NCBI GenBank assembly: GCA_934565415.1 | Contig: CAKTHQ010000016.1 | Span: forward strand, 1 to 50,168 | Reading direction: 5' to 3' | Length of the DNA: 50,168 bases | Source of the DNA: an uncultured Oscillospiraceae bacterium | Lineage (GTDB): Bacteria; Bacillota; Clostridia; Oscillospirales; Oscillospiraceae | Part shown: one piece after another, positions 38,782 through 48,483 of the stretch | How positions within the stretch are numbered: position 1 is the first letter of the stretch | Layout of the letters: each line of letters begins with the position of its first letter | The notes under the pieces: model-generated | The model's database searches: none | The model's input: only the letters and a program-made list of their open reading frames with translations | What the model was told of the DNA's origin: nothing | Position numbers and translations under genes: made by a program

Positions 38782-41700
38782 TTATTCCGCCTTCCCCGCC
38801 GGTTCCTCCGGGTCTTCCGGATCTTCCGCCGCTTCCTCAGTGGGCGCCTGGGTAGGTGCGGTGGTTTCCTCCGTAGGTTCCGTAGGCTCCGAAGGCTCGG
38901 TGGGTTCTGTTGGCTCCGTAGGTTTGGCAGGCTCGGCAGGCACCGTGGGTTCGCTAGGTTCGGTAGGTTCCGTAGGCTCGGTAGGCTCCTCCGGATTTTC
39001 CTTTGCGTTCTCCTGGGACTGGGGGTTCTTGTACTGCCATACGGCGTACAGGTTCAGATCGCCGTAAATCACATACTCCCCGCCCCGGCGCATGGCCGTC
39101 TCAACCGTTGCGGTGGGGGCCAGATCCGGCGTGCTCTTTCCGGAAACAAAGGCCCAGCCCACAAAGTCGTAGCCCGTTCTTGTAAATCCGCAGCCCGGGA
39201 GTGCCCGGTCCGGGGTTGCCAGGGAATAGGCAATGTCCGCCATAGTTCCGCCGGTTTCGGCGTTCCAGCCCTGGTAGTCCGCGTCAAAGTGGATGGCGTA
39301 TTCCGCAGGCTGCCATACGGCGTACAGCGTCAGGGTCAGGTTGTGGGTGTAGGTCTTTCCGCAGGCGCCAAAAATGGCAGCCTCCGTAAATTCCGCTTCG
39401 TTTGCAAACTGCACCTGGGTGCTGCCCGGCGCGCAAGCCCATCCGGCAAAAGTATAGCCCGGACGGCTGTAGCCGTTGGCCTTCAGGCACTTCCCCTCCT
39501 GGCCGAAGGTGAAGGTATCCGTTTCCATGGGCACATTGTCGTCCCACTCGTAATCCTCGTATCCGGCATCATAGCTGACATAGTATCGGATAGGCGCCGA
39601 GGTCTGCGTAATGGTCAGGTTGGACTGAATGGTGCCTGCGGGCAGCAGCCAGGTAAAGTGCTCGCCGGGAGCGGCAGCCGTGTTCAGCCCTATGGCCCTG
39701 GCTGCATCCTCCAGCTCCTCATCCAGTTCATCCTGGTCCAGCTTTTTCAGGTCGCCGCCCTGCTCTACCCGCTCGGTTTTCAGCATTCGTTCGGTACCGT
39801 CTTCCGTCAGGTAGGCAAAGGTGACCACATTGGGCCGGTCGTATTCCAGCACATAGGTCCGGTTCAGGTCGTTACCGTCCTCATCAACCGGCTTCAGGGT
39901 CAGCTGCAGGGTCCACTGGGCATCCCCGTCTCCCTCTACGGCAATGGGCCGGTAGGTAAAGCGAGTATTGCCCGTAACGGCGGTTACCGGTTCCTTGGTG
40001 ATCTTAAACAGGATGATGCTGCCGCCCTCTGCCTCATAGGCAAAGTTCTCGGTGGGACCGCCCGTTTCCGGGGTGACATTTTTCAGCTGCCTGTAGGCAC
40101 TTCCCTGTTTCAGGGCGACCTTATCCACCCGGAAAGCACCCAGGTCCGTATAGGAGGTGGCATTTCCCTCCGCATTCGTCTCGTTGGAAACGTACAGGAA
40201 CAGGTTCTGCCCCTCCAGCATGGGGATATTCTCCGTATCCGTCCGCTGGGTACCCGTAAAGGTTCCGCTGGCCGGCGGTGTATGGGGCAGCTGCACCTCT
40301 TTGGAAATAACGCCGTCGCCCAGTCCCAGAACATCGCTGGGCAGTACCTCAATGGGAATCACCACAGAGGTTTTCACCGGATCGGCATCCACGCCGTCGG
40401 CGGCATCCCAGGTATAGGTCAGGCTCAGCTTCAGGGAGCCTTCGCCGGGGCTGAAGCCCTTCAAGGAGGTCAGGAACAGCACATCCTCGGTCTGGGTGCT
40501 GCCTGTGACGGGTACCGGCTTAGTGGTAATGAAGCCGCCGGGGGTCCAGGTTACCAGATTCTTCTCGCTTTCCTGGCTGTCGATGATCAGCTCCCAGTCC
40601 AGCCGGGCATTTTCGCCGGGCTTGAACTTGTTGCCTCCCGCATCCTCCAGGGTGATCATCAGGTCCTCCATGGGGTCGCCTTCATAGGTCTTCAGCGGCA
40701 GGCTGTCTTCTTCCACCGTAATCTTCAGGTCCGCGGTGACGGTGAGGGTCATAATATCTTCGTACCGCGTAGCCGGATACTCCGGGGTATCCTGGTAATC
40801 CTTAATCACCCAGGCTCTGATTTTCACCGTACCCGGATGCTTCGCCAGAATCGGAACATCAAAGGATTCCACATTTTGGGAATAGGTCTTGTTGAGAACT
40901 ACCGCTGCGGCATCGTCCTCCGAAATGGGGTTTCCGTTTACATCCAGCAGCTCAAAATACGGCCCATCCACATTGTTCTTTCCAATATTCATAATGTACA
41001 GCGTGTAATACCGCATTGCCTGCAGCGACTGGGCATCCAGAGACTGGAACGCTGCGCTGAGGGCTGCCGTTTCTTCCTCCGGCTCCTGGGGCTCGGTTTC
41101 GTCGGCCTGCCTCTCGGGCACCTTGTTTTCCGGTACCGCGGTTTCGGGAGCCGTGGTTTCGGATACCGTAGTTCCGGGAATTGTGGTTTCCGGAACCGTA
41201 GTCTCGGGAACCGTGGTCTCCGGGACTGTGGTTTCCGGAACCGTAGTCCCGGGAACCGTGGTCTCCGGGACTGTGGTTTCCGGAACCGTAGTCTCGGGAA
41301 CCGTGGTCTCCGGAACCGTGGTCTCCGGTGCCGTGGTTTCCGATACCGGATTGTCTTCCTCTGTCTGGCCTTCAAAGGCTGCCAGCAGGTTGACGCCGGT
41401 GGTATTCCGGTCCGCAATCAGGTCCATGGAAACCTTGTGCTCTTCCCAGTAAATGCCGAACTTGGGCCAGGCGCCGTAGTGCACATTAACCGTTTCGCCG
41501 CTGACATCTACCTGGGTCAGAATCGTTGGGAAGGGATAATCCAGCCCGATCAGTTGCTTGTCGCCGCCGGGGAAGCTGTATTTGCCGTTGATCGAGGCGC
41601 TGTTTTCCGTCACAGTTACCGTATCAAAGGATGCGCCGCCCCCGTTCAGGAAGCCAAGCAGCTGCTCCTTCATTTCCTTGTAGCTCAAGAAGGGATTCCG

Positions 41701-44700
41701 GTCATTCCGGAGCTCCACCCGGCGGTCGCACCAATAAACGGTAACCGTGGGCTTTCCACTCATGCTGGCCCGGAAAGAATCGGTTCTGTCGCTGATGCCG
41801 ACCGGATGGTTCCTATTCAGGTTGATGCCGTTATAGGTATCTCTTCCGTCCTTCAGCTGGATGTAATCGTCTGTATTCTGAGAGGTTCCCGCATAGGCAT
41901 AGCAGTTGTTGATAACGATGTAATCGTAATCCACGGGGTAGCAGATTTCCAGCATTTCGCCGTTGGAGCCAATGGCATAGGCAGCGGTGATATTTCTCTT
42001 CTGGGACATATCTACAAAGCTGTAGCAGTTGGTCAAGGTCGTGGGCCCGTCGCAGGAGCCAATCAGCGTTTGCAGGTTGCCCTCGTTTCTCAGCACGATG
42101 CCGCCAAGAATGCCGCCTGCCCAGATACGGGCAGCACCCAGGCCATTGGAACTGCTGATGGTGCCGCCGGCATAGCAGCTTTCGATTTTTCCCCGGGCGC
42201 AGCCAACCAGACCGCCTACGCGGAGGTTCTGGTAGGAGCCCGTGTAGGTACGCTCCAAAGTGATGGTAGAAACCGCCGTGCACCCGGTCAGGTTCATGGT
42301 GGTGGTTCCCACCAGTCCGCCGACACAGCCGCCGCCCCAGCCGGGGTTCGTAGTCTGCCGGTCGATAATGGTATAACCGGATACCGTACAGTTGCTCAGC
42401 TCCGCCGACTGGCCCATAGAGCCTGCAATACCGGCAATTCCGCCCACGGAGTACCAGCTCCTGGAGTCTTTGTGGATGATTTCGGAGCCATTATCGGAGT
42501 ACAGCACGATGTTCTTCATCTTCGCCCCTGCGGTAACGCCAAAAATGCCGATACACTGGGCATCCGTATCGATCTGGATATTTTTAACCGTGTAGGCCTG
42601 TCCATCATAGGACGATGAGAAGAAAGCCATAATGGCATGGGCCTCCGCAGAGGCTGCGGCATCATCGAACATACTGCCAATAGGCGTATAATCCTGCTGA
42701 TACCTTGTCCCATCCACATCGTGGGACTGGACCCAGTACAGGTCCAGGCTGGCACTGGGCAGATTCCCGTTGGTATTCCATTTGCCGTAGGACAGGTAGG
42801 GATAGCGGTTATAGAGGCTATCGTTATTTCCCTGACTCACGGCGGAAATGTAGGATGTAGCATTCTCCGCCCAATAGTTCCAGTTGATAAACTGCAGCTG
42901 GTCCACACTCCGTACTCCGTAGGGCCGCGCCTCCGCACCGGGGGTAGCACCGCCGTTCTGGATCTGCGTATCGGCGGAGTCTGCCCGGGAGATGGAAATC
43001 AGGTTGTAGGCATCTCCAAAGAAAGGAGATACGGAGTAGGTATAAACGCCGGAGGCGATTTTGTCCACACCGGTACCCTTGGTTACATAGGGGTAGTACA
43101 GCTTCCATACGGCGTTCCGGTTGGCCTCCCTGCCCCGGTTAGAGTCCGTGCCGGTCATGTGCAGTCCGTTGGTGCCGGTTTTGTATGCCACAAAGGTATA
43201 CTGGGGCATCTGCTTGTGCAGCTCGCTGCTGGCATTTGCATCCTCCTGCCCAAGTACACAGCTCTCCACCTCCAGGTGGGGCTTGGCGTCGGCATCATTG
43301 GCAATGGGCTTATAGAAATAGCCATAGCCATACTCGGTAATCACGCCGCCGTCGTCGTGGGCCTGGCACAGGGTACTGCCGCCGTCCATGGGCTCGCCGT
43401 CGCTGGTGCCCCGGAAGGTCAGGTGGTAGCCGGAGTTGCCGCCCTGCTCGTATTCCCAGTAGAACACGCCGAAGGTACCGATGTCCTTATCCTGGTTGGG
43501 CCACTGGCCAAAGTGGAGGTAGATGCCGTTTCTCGTAACGGACTCCGGATAGGGATAGGTCTTGTCGGCATTGCCCAGGTAGGTAGACTCTGTCTGGCCG
43601 AACCCGCTGAGGGATCTTACCCGGGCCTTCAGGCCATCGGCATCGATGGCCGTACCCTTGCTGCTTCTGCTCTGGCCGTTTTCGGAAGCATTCAGGCTGT
43701 AGATTTCTCCCCGGTATTCATAGGTACCGCCGTCCAGATAATAGCAGTGGAGGACGGAGCCGCCGATGGGGGCAAAGCCGTACATTTCCGTATCGCCGCT
43801 GCCCATCAGAGGGGTGCCGGCGTAGCAGCGCACCAGGTTGCCGCTGTCGTTCCTGGCGGCGAAGCCTGCAATGCGGGATGTATTTTTACCGGTTTCCAGC
43901 TTGGCCTCCACCACCTCCAGGTAGCCTGCGGCATAGCTGTTGTACACGGACCCGCTGTTGGTTCCCACAAAGCCGCCCACATAGGTATTGGAGGAGTAGT
44001 TCCGGACGGAAAGCTTGGGAGACTCCGCAGAGGAATTGTAGATGCTGCCACCTTCGTTCCGCCCCACCAGGCCGCCGATGTTTGCGGTTGCCCCATTGTA
44101 GGCGGCCACGGAAACCCGGTAGCCGGTAACGGCGCAGTTGACAATGCTGCCCTTATTCCAGCCAACCAGGGCGCCCATGTTTACGGTTTTGACGCCGTCA
44201 ACCACAGACAGGGAGTTGGAACCGCCGCAGCGCAGAATGCATTCCAGGGTATCCTTCCCTTGCCGGGCCTTCTCCCCCAGCAGCACCAGGTTCTCCACGG
44301 TGCCGCTGAGCTCTACCTTACCGAAAAGGCCCACCTGGCTGCCCTCCGTTACGATGCTCAGGCCCTGGATGGTATTATAGCGCCCGTCGTAAACGGAGAA
44401 AAAGGCATTGTCCTCGGAGCCGATGGGCTCCTGTTCCAAAATTTCGGTGCTCTCTTTATAAGAGGTGCTCCATTCGTAAATGCTGTAATCCAGATCCAGC
44501 TCCTGCCGGAAGGTGGTATCCCTGGACAGCAGCCCCGAATAGGTGCCATACAGGCGGCTCAGGGCATACAGCTGCCTGGGGGACCGAATCCGGATCACCT
44601 CCGGTGCAGCTCCGGTACCGAAGCAGGAGGCAAAATTGGGGTTGAAGGAGTAGGTCCGGCTTTTACCGTTCTCCGTTACCGTCAGTGTTTCGTAGAAGCT

Positions 44701-47280
44701 GCTGCTGCTGACGGCAGAATCGTTGTTCAGCAGTTTTTCCGACAGGCGATACAGATGGTAATTCCGGACGACAATGTGCTGGGCATCCTTCAGGGTATCC
44801 GTCACATTGCCCAGTGTGGCCTTGCCGTCCCAGTCGGTGCCCTTCTGGGCCGCATAGGCCAGGGCATAGCCGTCGGCCACGATCTTGGGCCGTTTGGTGT
44901 AATCCGTTTCTGCCGTATCGGCTTTGATTTCATCGATGCTGATGTTGCCGCCCTCAAAGCGGTAGCGGCCGTTCTCGTCCCGTTCGTAGTAGACCAGGGC
45001 GCCTTCCTCAAATTCCGCAATCCAGTCGCCGTAATGGACCAGGTCCTTCCCGTCCGTGGTGGTCAGCCTGGGATAAGAGTAGCCGGTCAGGCCTTGCTGC
45101 ATCAGGTTGTAGGCGTGGGTAACGCCCTCCGCCCCCCGTTTAAAGGGCGAGAGCAGCCGGTACACGGTTTCCTTGCCGCCGTCTCCGTCGCCCCGTTCGT
45201 AGCTGAAGGCCTGGTCCGAGGAAAGGACCTCGTAGCTCAGGGCCTGTATGTCGGTATTTTCGCAGGGCACATAATCCACGCCCGTCTGGGGCAGATAGTA
45301 GGTTCTGGACGCGCTGACGCACCTGGGCGCTGCGGCATAGACGGAGCCGGTGCTGTCCTTGGTCAGGGCCAGGTTCATAACGGTGTAGCCGTTGGAGGCA
45401 GTCTTCAGGGGATTGTAATCCGGGTTGAAGCTGACCAGCCCCGCCGCCTGCTGGGAGGCCAGGCCATAGCCCGCGGCATAAAAGTTCTGCAGAATGATGT
45501 TTCCCCGCTGACCGGCGCCGCCGATCAGGCCGCCTACATTGGCGCCCCGCAGGTAGCTGTCGGCATAGCTGTTGAGAACCGTCGTCTTACAGTTGACGGT
45601 GCCTACCAGGCCGCCGGCATATCGCTCCGCCTCCATAGGAAGGGATGCGGAGCTGTTGACAATATACATCTCGTTATAGCTGGCGGAGCCAACCAGGCCG
45701 CCTACGTTCCGGCCCGTCAGCCAATCCGTTACCTTTTCCACGCTGTCTGCCTTCTGGTCCGTATCCCCCAGTCGGTCATACAGGTACACCTGAACATTCC
45801 GGATTTCCGTCCTGCGGGTGCCGGTGGTGGAGCCCATCAGGGTGCCAACATTGGCAGTGCCCTTGATTCTGGGGCCCGTAATCAGCAAATCCTGAATGGT
45901 GCCGCCAAAGCTGGAGAACAGCCCCGCATCTTCCCGGGCATCGGATTCGATGTGCAGGCCGCTGATGGAGGGTGTGCCGCCCTCCACGCCGTCCACGGTA
46001 ATCTTTCTTCCCTGGTAGCTTACCAGACGGGTATTGTGAATGGGGTTAAACAGCCGGTCGCCGTACACTGCGTAATAGGATTCCGCATCGGTAGATTCCC
46101 GGAAGGAAATATCGCTGAGCTGGACGGCCTCGGTCAGCTGGGTGCTGGTGCTGCCTACGGCGGTCAGCACATTAGAGGTGTTGTTGTCCAGATTCTGCAG
46201 ATGGCGGCCATAGGAAATGCAGGCCGTTTTGGAATCGCTCCGGTCGTCAAACAGGCTGTTGGTGGTCGCCTCGGCATAATCCGCCAGGATATTGCCGCCG
46301 GACTGCTCCCGCTTGGTATCCACCCGGACGGTGATTTTGGTACCGCAGAGCAGCTTGCCCTCGGTTTGGGCATAGAAGGAGGTCTGCGTGCTTTCCAAGC
46401 TGTCCAGTACCCAAACCGCCCGATACCGGTGGGCCTGGGGCTGGGTAACATCCTTCTGGTCGATCTTCTTCACAAACTTATGCCCGGCGGTATCCGTTAC
46501 GGTTACCGTAAACTCCGGCATATCCATGGTGGTACAGTAGAACTCGGCGGTCAGCTTTTCGTTGTTGGTAATCACGATCTCGGCACTCATGCTGTCCTTG
46601 TCCACCACAATCCGGTTCAGGTCCCCGCCGAAGTAGCCCAGCCAGGCCCCCTTGTCCCGGCGCACGGAAGAGGGGCCCCGGTAATCGTCCAGGGCTTCCA
46701 TAACCGTACCGGCATCGTAGGTTCTCCCCGTGGTCTTGCCGCTGCCGTCATGCTCTGCCAGCAGGGATTCCGTGCTGTAGAACACGGCATAAACCGTACC
46801 GGTCTCCGGGTCGAATTCGATAATCCAGTTGTTCTTCCACAGGTTTTCATCCATGCTGCCGTCCGGCATAATCAGGTAGGCGGCGCTGTCCGCCCCCTCC
46901 TCGGATACCACATAGCATAGGTTGTCCGCCTGGCCCTCGCCGTTATCCGCATCGGTGGGCAGAATGTCCTTGCGCACCTGGTGGCCGTTGATAACCGTAC
47001 CTGCAGCAAGCCCGGCCAGGCTATCGGGGACGGTTTTGCCGTCCTTGCTGTAAATCTCCGAGAAGCCGCCGGTCCGCAGCTGGGTAAGCCTGGATTGGGC
47101 AGCCACATAAATAACCTCTGCCTTGCTGTCCAGCTCCCGCTGCCGCAGACTCCGCCGCAGAGAAGCCACCGCCGGAACCGACAGGGCCAGCAGCACCACA
47201 ATAATGGCAACTACAATCAGCAGCTCCATCAGGGTAAAGCCGTTCTTTTTCTTATGTAACTGTTTATAGAACAGTTTCAT
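38782..47280 (-). CDS. giant prepilin-like surface protein (2,832 residues) with GLUG and InlB-type repeats
   Basis: The leader ends KKKNGFTLMELL: cleavage expected after Gly14, Glu at +5, then a hydrophobic helix (15-38). The rest is a very long beta-rich region. GLUG-type motifs (NVGGLVGS, YAGGLVG, VGGFVGTNSG) cluster at about residues 460-610, 1020-1145 and 1580-1730. Fourteen ETTVP-type repeats (about 1978-2053) form a linker. Residues about 2100-2550 are Ig-like or unassigned; two InlB B-type repeats (SRPGYTFAGW and TRTGYDFVGW, each ending in LYAVWQ) lie at about 2560-2750. A TEP-rich tail ends the chain without LPxTG. The ATG at 47280 has GGAGG seven bases upstream. Usual pilins are 100-250 residues, so this is about tenfold longer. 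Confidence 0.9.
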   Translation of the reverse strand: MKLFYKQLHKKKNGFTLMELLIVVAIIVVLLALSVPAVASLRRSLRQRELDSKAEVIYVAAQSRLTQLRTGGFSEIYSKDGKTVPDSLAGLAAGTVINGHQVRKDILPTDADNGEGQADNLCYVVSEEGADSAAYLIMPDGSMDENLWKNNWIIEFDPETGTVYAVFYSTESLLAEHDGSGKTTGRTYDAGTVMEALDDYRGPSSVRRDKGAWLGYFGGDLNRIVVDKDSMSAEIVITNNEKLTAEFYCTTMDMPEFTVTVTDTAGHKFVKKIDQKDVTQPQAHRYRAVWVLDSLESTQTSFYAQTEGKLLCGTKITVRVDTKREQSGGNILADYAEATTNSLFDDRSDSKTACISYGRHLQNLDNNTSNVLTAVGSTSTQLTEAVQLSDISFRESTDAESYYAVYGDRLFNPIHNTRLVSYQGRKITVDGVEGGTPSISGLHIESDAREDAGLFSSFGGTIQDLLITGPRIKGTANVGTLMGSTTGTRRTEIRNVQVYLYDRLGDTDQKADSVEKVTDWLTGRNVGGLVGSASYNEMYIVNSSASLPMEAERYAGGLVGTVNCKTTVLNSYADSYLRGANVGGLIGGAGQRGNIILQNFYAAGYGLASQQAAGLVSFNPDYNPLKTASNGYTVMNLALTKDSTGSVYAAAPRCVSASRTYYLPQTGVDYVPCENTDIQALSYEVLSSDQAFSYERGDGDGGKETVYRLLSPFKRGAEGVTHAYNLMQQGLTGYSYPRLTTTDGKDLVHYGDWIAEFEEGALVYYERDENGRYRFEGGNISIDEIKADTAETDYTKRPKIVADGYALAYAAQKGTDWDGKATLGNVTDTLKDAQHIVVRNYHLYRLSEKLLNNDSAVSSSSFYETLTVTENGKSRTYSFNPNFASCFGTGAAPEVIRIRSPRQLYALSRLYGTYSGLLSRDTTFRQELDLDYSIYEWSTSYKESTEILEQEPIGSEDNAFFSVYDGRYNTIQGLSIVTEGSQVGLFGKVELSGTVENLVLLGEKARQGKDTLECILRCGGSNSLSVVDGVKTVNMGALVGWNKGSIVNCAVTGYRVSVAAYNGATANIGGLVGRNEGGSIYNSSAESPKLSVRNYSSNTYVGGFVGTNSGSVYNSYAAGYLEVVEAKLETGKNTSRIAGFAARNDSGNLVRCYAGTPLMGSGDTEMYGFAPIGGSVLHCYYLDGGTYEYRGEIYSLNASENGQSRSSKGTAIDADGLKARVRSLSGFGQTESTYLGNADKTYPYPESVTRNGIYLHFGQWPNQDKDIGTFGVFYWEYEQGGNSGYHLTFRGTSDGEPMDGGSTLCQAHDDGGVITEYGYGYFYKPIANDADAKPHLEVESCVLGQEDANASSELHKQMPQYTFVAYKTGTNGLHMTGTDSNRGREANRNAVWKLYYPYVTKGTGVDKIASGVYTYSVSPFFGDAYNLISISRADSADTQIQNGGATPGAEARPYGVRSVDQLQFINWNYWAENATSYISAVSQGNNDSLYNRYPYLSYGKWNTNGNLPSASLDLYWVQSHDVDGTRYQQDYTPIGSMFDDAAASAEAHAIMAFFSSSYDGQAYTVKNIQIDTDAQCIGIFGVTAGAKMKNIVLYSDNGSEIIHKDSRSWYSVGGIAGIAGSMGQSAELSNCTVSGYTIIDRQTTNPGWGGGCVGGLVGTTTMNLTGCTAVSTITLERTYTGSYQNLRVGGLVGCARGKIESCYAGGTISSSNGLGAARIWAGGILGGIVLRNEGNLQTLIGSCDGPTTLTNCYSFVDMSQKRNITAAYAIGSNGEMLEICYPVDYDYIVINNCYAYAGTSQNTDDYIQLKDGRDTYNGINLNRNHPVGISDRTDSFRASMSGKPTVTVYWCDRRVELRNDRNPFLSYKEMKEQLLGFLNGGGASFDTVTVTENSASINGKYSFPGGDKQLIGLDYPFPTILTQVDVSGETVNVHYGAWPKFGIYWEEHKVSMDLIADRNTTGVNLLAAFEGQTEEDNPVSETTAPETTVPETTVPETTVPETTVPETTVPGTTVPETTVPETTVPETTVPETTIPGTTVSETTAPETAVPENKVPERQADETEPQEPEEETAALSAAFQSLDAQSLQAMRYYTLYIMNIGKNNVDGPYFELLDVNGNPISEDDAAAVVLNKTYSQNVESFDVPILAKHPGTVKIRAWVIKDYQDTPEYPATRYEDIMTLTVTADLKITVEEDSLPLKTYEGDPMEDLMITLEDAGGNKFKPGENARLDWELIIDSQESEKNLVTWTPGGFITTKPVPVTGSTQTEDVLFLTSLKGFSPGEGSLKLSLTYTWDAADGVDADPVKTSVVIPIEVLPSDVLGLGDGVISKEVQLPHTPPASGTFTGTQRTDTENIPMLEGQNLFLYVSNETNAEGNATSYTDLGAFRVDKVALKQGSAYRQLKNVTPETGGPTENFAYEAEGGSIILFKITKEPVTAVTGNTRFTYRPIAVEGDGDAQWTLQLTLKPVDEDGNDLNRTYVLEYDRPNVVTFAYLTEDGTERMLKTERVEQGGDLKKLDQDELDEELEDAARAIGLNTAAAPGEHFTWLLPAGTIQSNLTITQTSAPIRYYVSYDAGYEDYEWDDNVPMETDTFTFGQEGKCLKANGYSRPGYTFAGWACAPGSTQVQFANEAEFTEAAIFGACGKTYTHNLTLTLYAVWQPAEYAIHFDADYQGWNAETGGTMADIAYSLATPDRALPGCGFTRTGYDFVGWAFVSGKSTPDLAPTATVETAMRRGGEYVIYGDLNLYAVWQYKNPQSQENAKENPEEPTEPTEPTEPSEPTVPAEPAKPTEPTEPTEPSEPTEPTEETTAPTQAPTEEAAEDPEDPEEPAGKAE
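41120..41345 (-). repeat. 15-bp tandem repeat encoding ETTVP units in the giant pilin
   Basis: About fourteen consecutive five-residue units of the form [E/G]-T-T-[V/A/I]-[P/S]. They form an extended linker and the unit preserves frame on slippage. A second, TEP-rich repeat tail lies at 38800-39000. Confidence 0.9.
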
Positions 47281-47312
47281 ATGGGATTCCTCCATGGAAA
47301 TAATGCGCGTAT

Positions 47313-47861
47313 TCACTGCTCCAGTTCGAAATAGGTAATGAGCATACTCACGCTGACGGTATTGCCGTCCAGCTCCCGGTCACGGACCAGGGAGATATCC
47401 AAATCGGAAATCTGGTTGATGTTCACGCTGTTGTGGAGCCGGTTGATGATGCTCCTGGCCTGGGCATAGTCCCCTGCGGTAAAGTCCAGGCGGATGGGGC
47501 GGCGAATCAGATAGCCGCCGGAGAGGTAAGCGGTATTGGAAAAATTCAGGGAATAGTCCACGGTGCCATCCAGGATGGAATGGAGCTCTACAATCACCAC
47601 ACCTACGTTATCGTAGCTGGGAATGGGCGTAGGCTCCCCATTGGCAAAGAGGGTTTCCAGCTCGGCTTCCATCATTTTCTTTTTCTGCACCAGCATCATA
47701 TTGGTGGTAATGATGTCCTGCTCCTCGGCTGCCTTGGCATTGTATTCGTCGATGCCCGTATTGATGGGCTCCAGAATCAGCTTATAGTACCCAATAACAA
47801 TCATCAGGACGGCCAGAGTCACCAGCATGACCTTTTCTCTTGTGGTAAACGCACGGTTCAT
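47313..47861 (-). CDS. pilO: PilO-like type IV pilus alignment protein
   Basis: A 182-residue bitopic membrane protein. One N-terminal helix (about 11-28), a coiled-coil stretch (about 35-72) and a C-terminal ferredoxin-like domain (about 85-182) match PilO. It would pair with the PilN-like protein in front and link the inner platform to the pilus. Its ATG overlaps the pilN stop as ATGA. The giant pilin begins 32 bases downstream. Confidence 0.82.
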   Translation of the reverse strand: MNRAFTTREKVMLVTLAVLMIVIGYYKLILEPINTGIDEYNAKAAEEQDIITTNMMLVQKKKMMEAELETLFANGEPTPIPSYDNVGVVIVELHSILDGTVDYSLNFSNTAYLSGGYLIRRPIRLDFTAGDYAQARSIINRLHNSVNINQISDLDISLVRDRELDGNTVSVSMLITYFELEQ

Positions 47862-48475
47862 TCTTCGGTCTCCTCCTGTATAGGCTGCAAAGCGATGGTC
47901 AGGGTAAAATCCAGAATCGCATCCGGTTCGTCCTTATTCTCGGTAGAAGCCAGGTTCAGGGTTGCGGCGGCTACAATGGGCTGCTGCTCCACCCGGCCCA
48001 GCATGGCGGAAATATCCCGCAGGTTCATGCCGGACATTTTAACCACCATCACCGTATCCCGGATGGACAGGCTCTCTACAGTGCCCTGGGAGCGGAGATA
48101 GGTCTCCATCATGTCCAGAACCAGGGTCCGGTCCACGGTAACCAGGCCGTCGTTTTCGCTGTTTTCCATCCATTTTCTGGAATAGGTGCGATACCTTTTT
48201 TCCACATTGGGGTAGTCCTCTACCGCCTGCTGGGTAAGAACATACTGCTCGTGGACCAGGTTGTAGGCGTTCTCCGCCGCACCCAGCCGGGCGTACTGGT
48301 CGATGACGCCGAACTTTGCCACTGCCAGGGAAACCGCCAGAATCATCGCCGCGCCAAGCACCAACGTAGCCACGTTTTTCTTCTGGGATTCCTTCTGGGC
48401 CAGGTTGATAAAGGTTTTTTCCGGCAGCTTCATGGTCTTTGCTGCCTGGGGATTTTTTTTGAGTGTCAGTTCCAT
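47858..48475 (-). CDS. pilN: PilN-like type IV pilus assembly protein
   Basis: A 205-residue protein. A short cytosolic start with INLAQKES (a position where PilN binds PilM) is followed by one membrane helix (about 35-55), a coiled coil and a C-terminal beta domain. Layout and gene order fit PilN. ATG at 48475, eight bases after the pilM stop, with GGGAGG-type site upstream. Similarity is remote and rests partly on context. Confidence 0.78.
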   Translation of the reverse strand: MELTLKKNPQAAKTMKLPEKTFINLAQKESQKKNVATLVLGAAMILAVSLAVAKFGVIDQYARLGAAENAYNLVHEQYVLTQQAVEDYPNVEKRYRTYSRKWMENSENDGLVTVDRTLVLDMMETYLRSQGTVESLSIRDTVMVVKMSGMNLRDISAMLGRVEQQPIVAAATLNLASTENKDEPDAILDFTLTIALQPIQEETEE

Positions 48476-48483
48476 AGGGCCTC

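Noticed and set aside
37963..46920. Two very long plus-strand open frames (37963-42618 and 42637-46920)
   Set aside because: They lie opposite the giant pilin gene, whose minus-strand frame has a signal peptide, repeats and a ribosome site. The plus-strand products show no domain, no start signal and unnatural composition; they result from high GC and few antisense stops.
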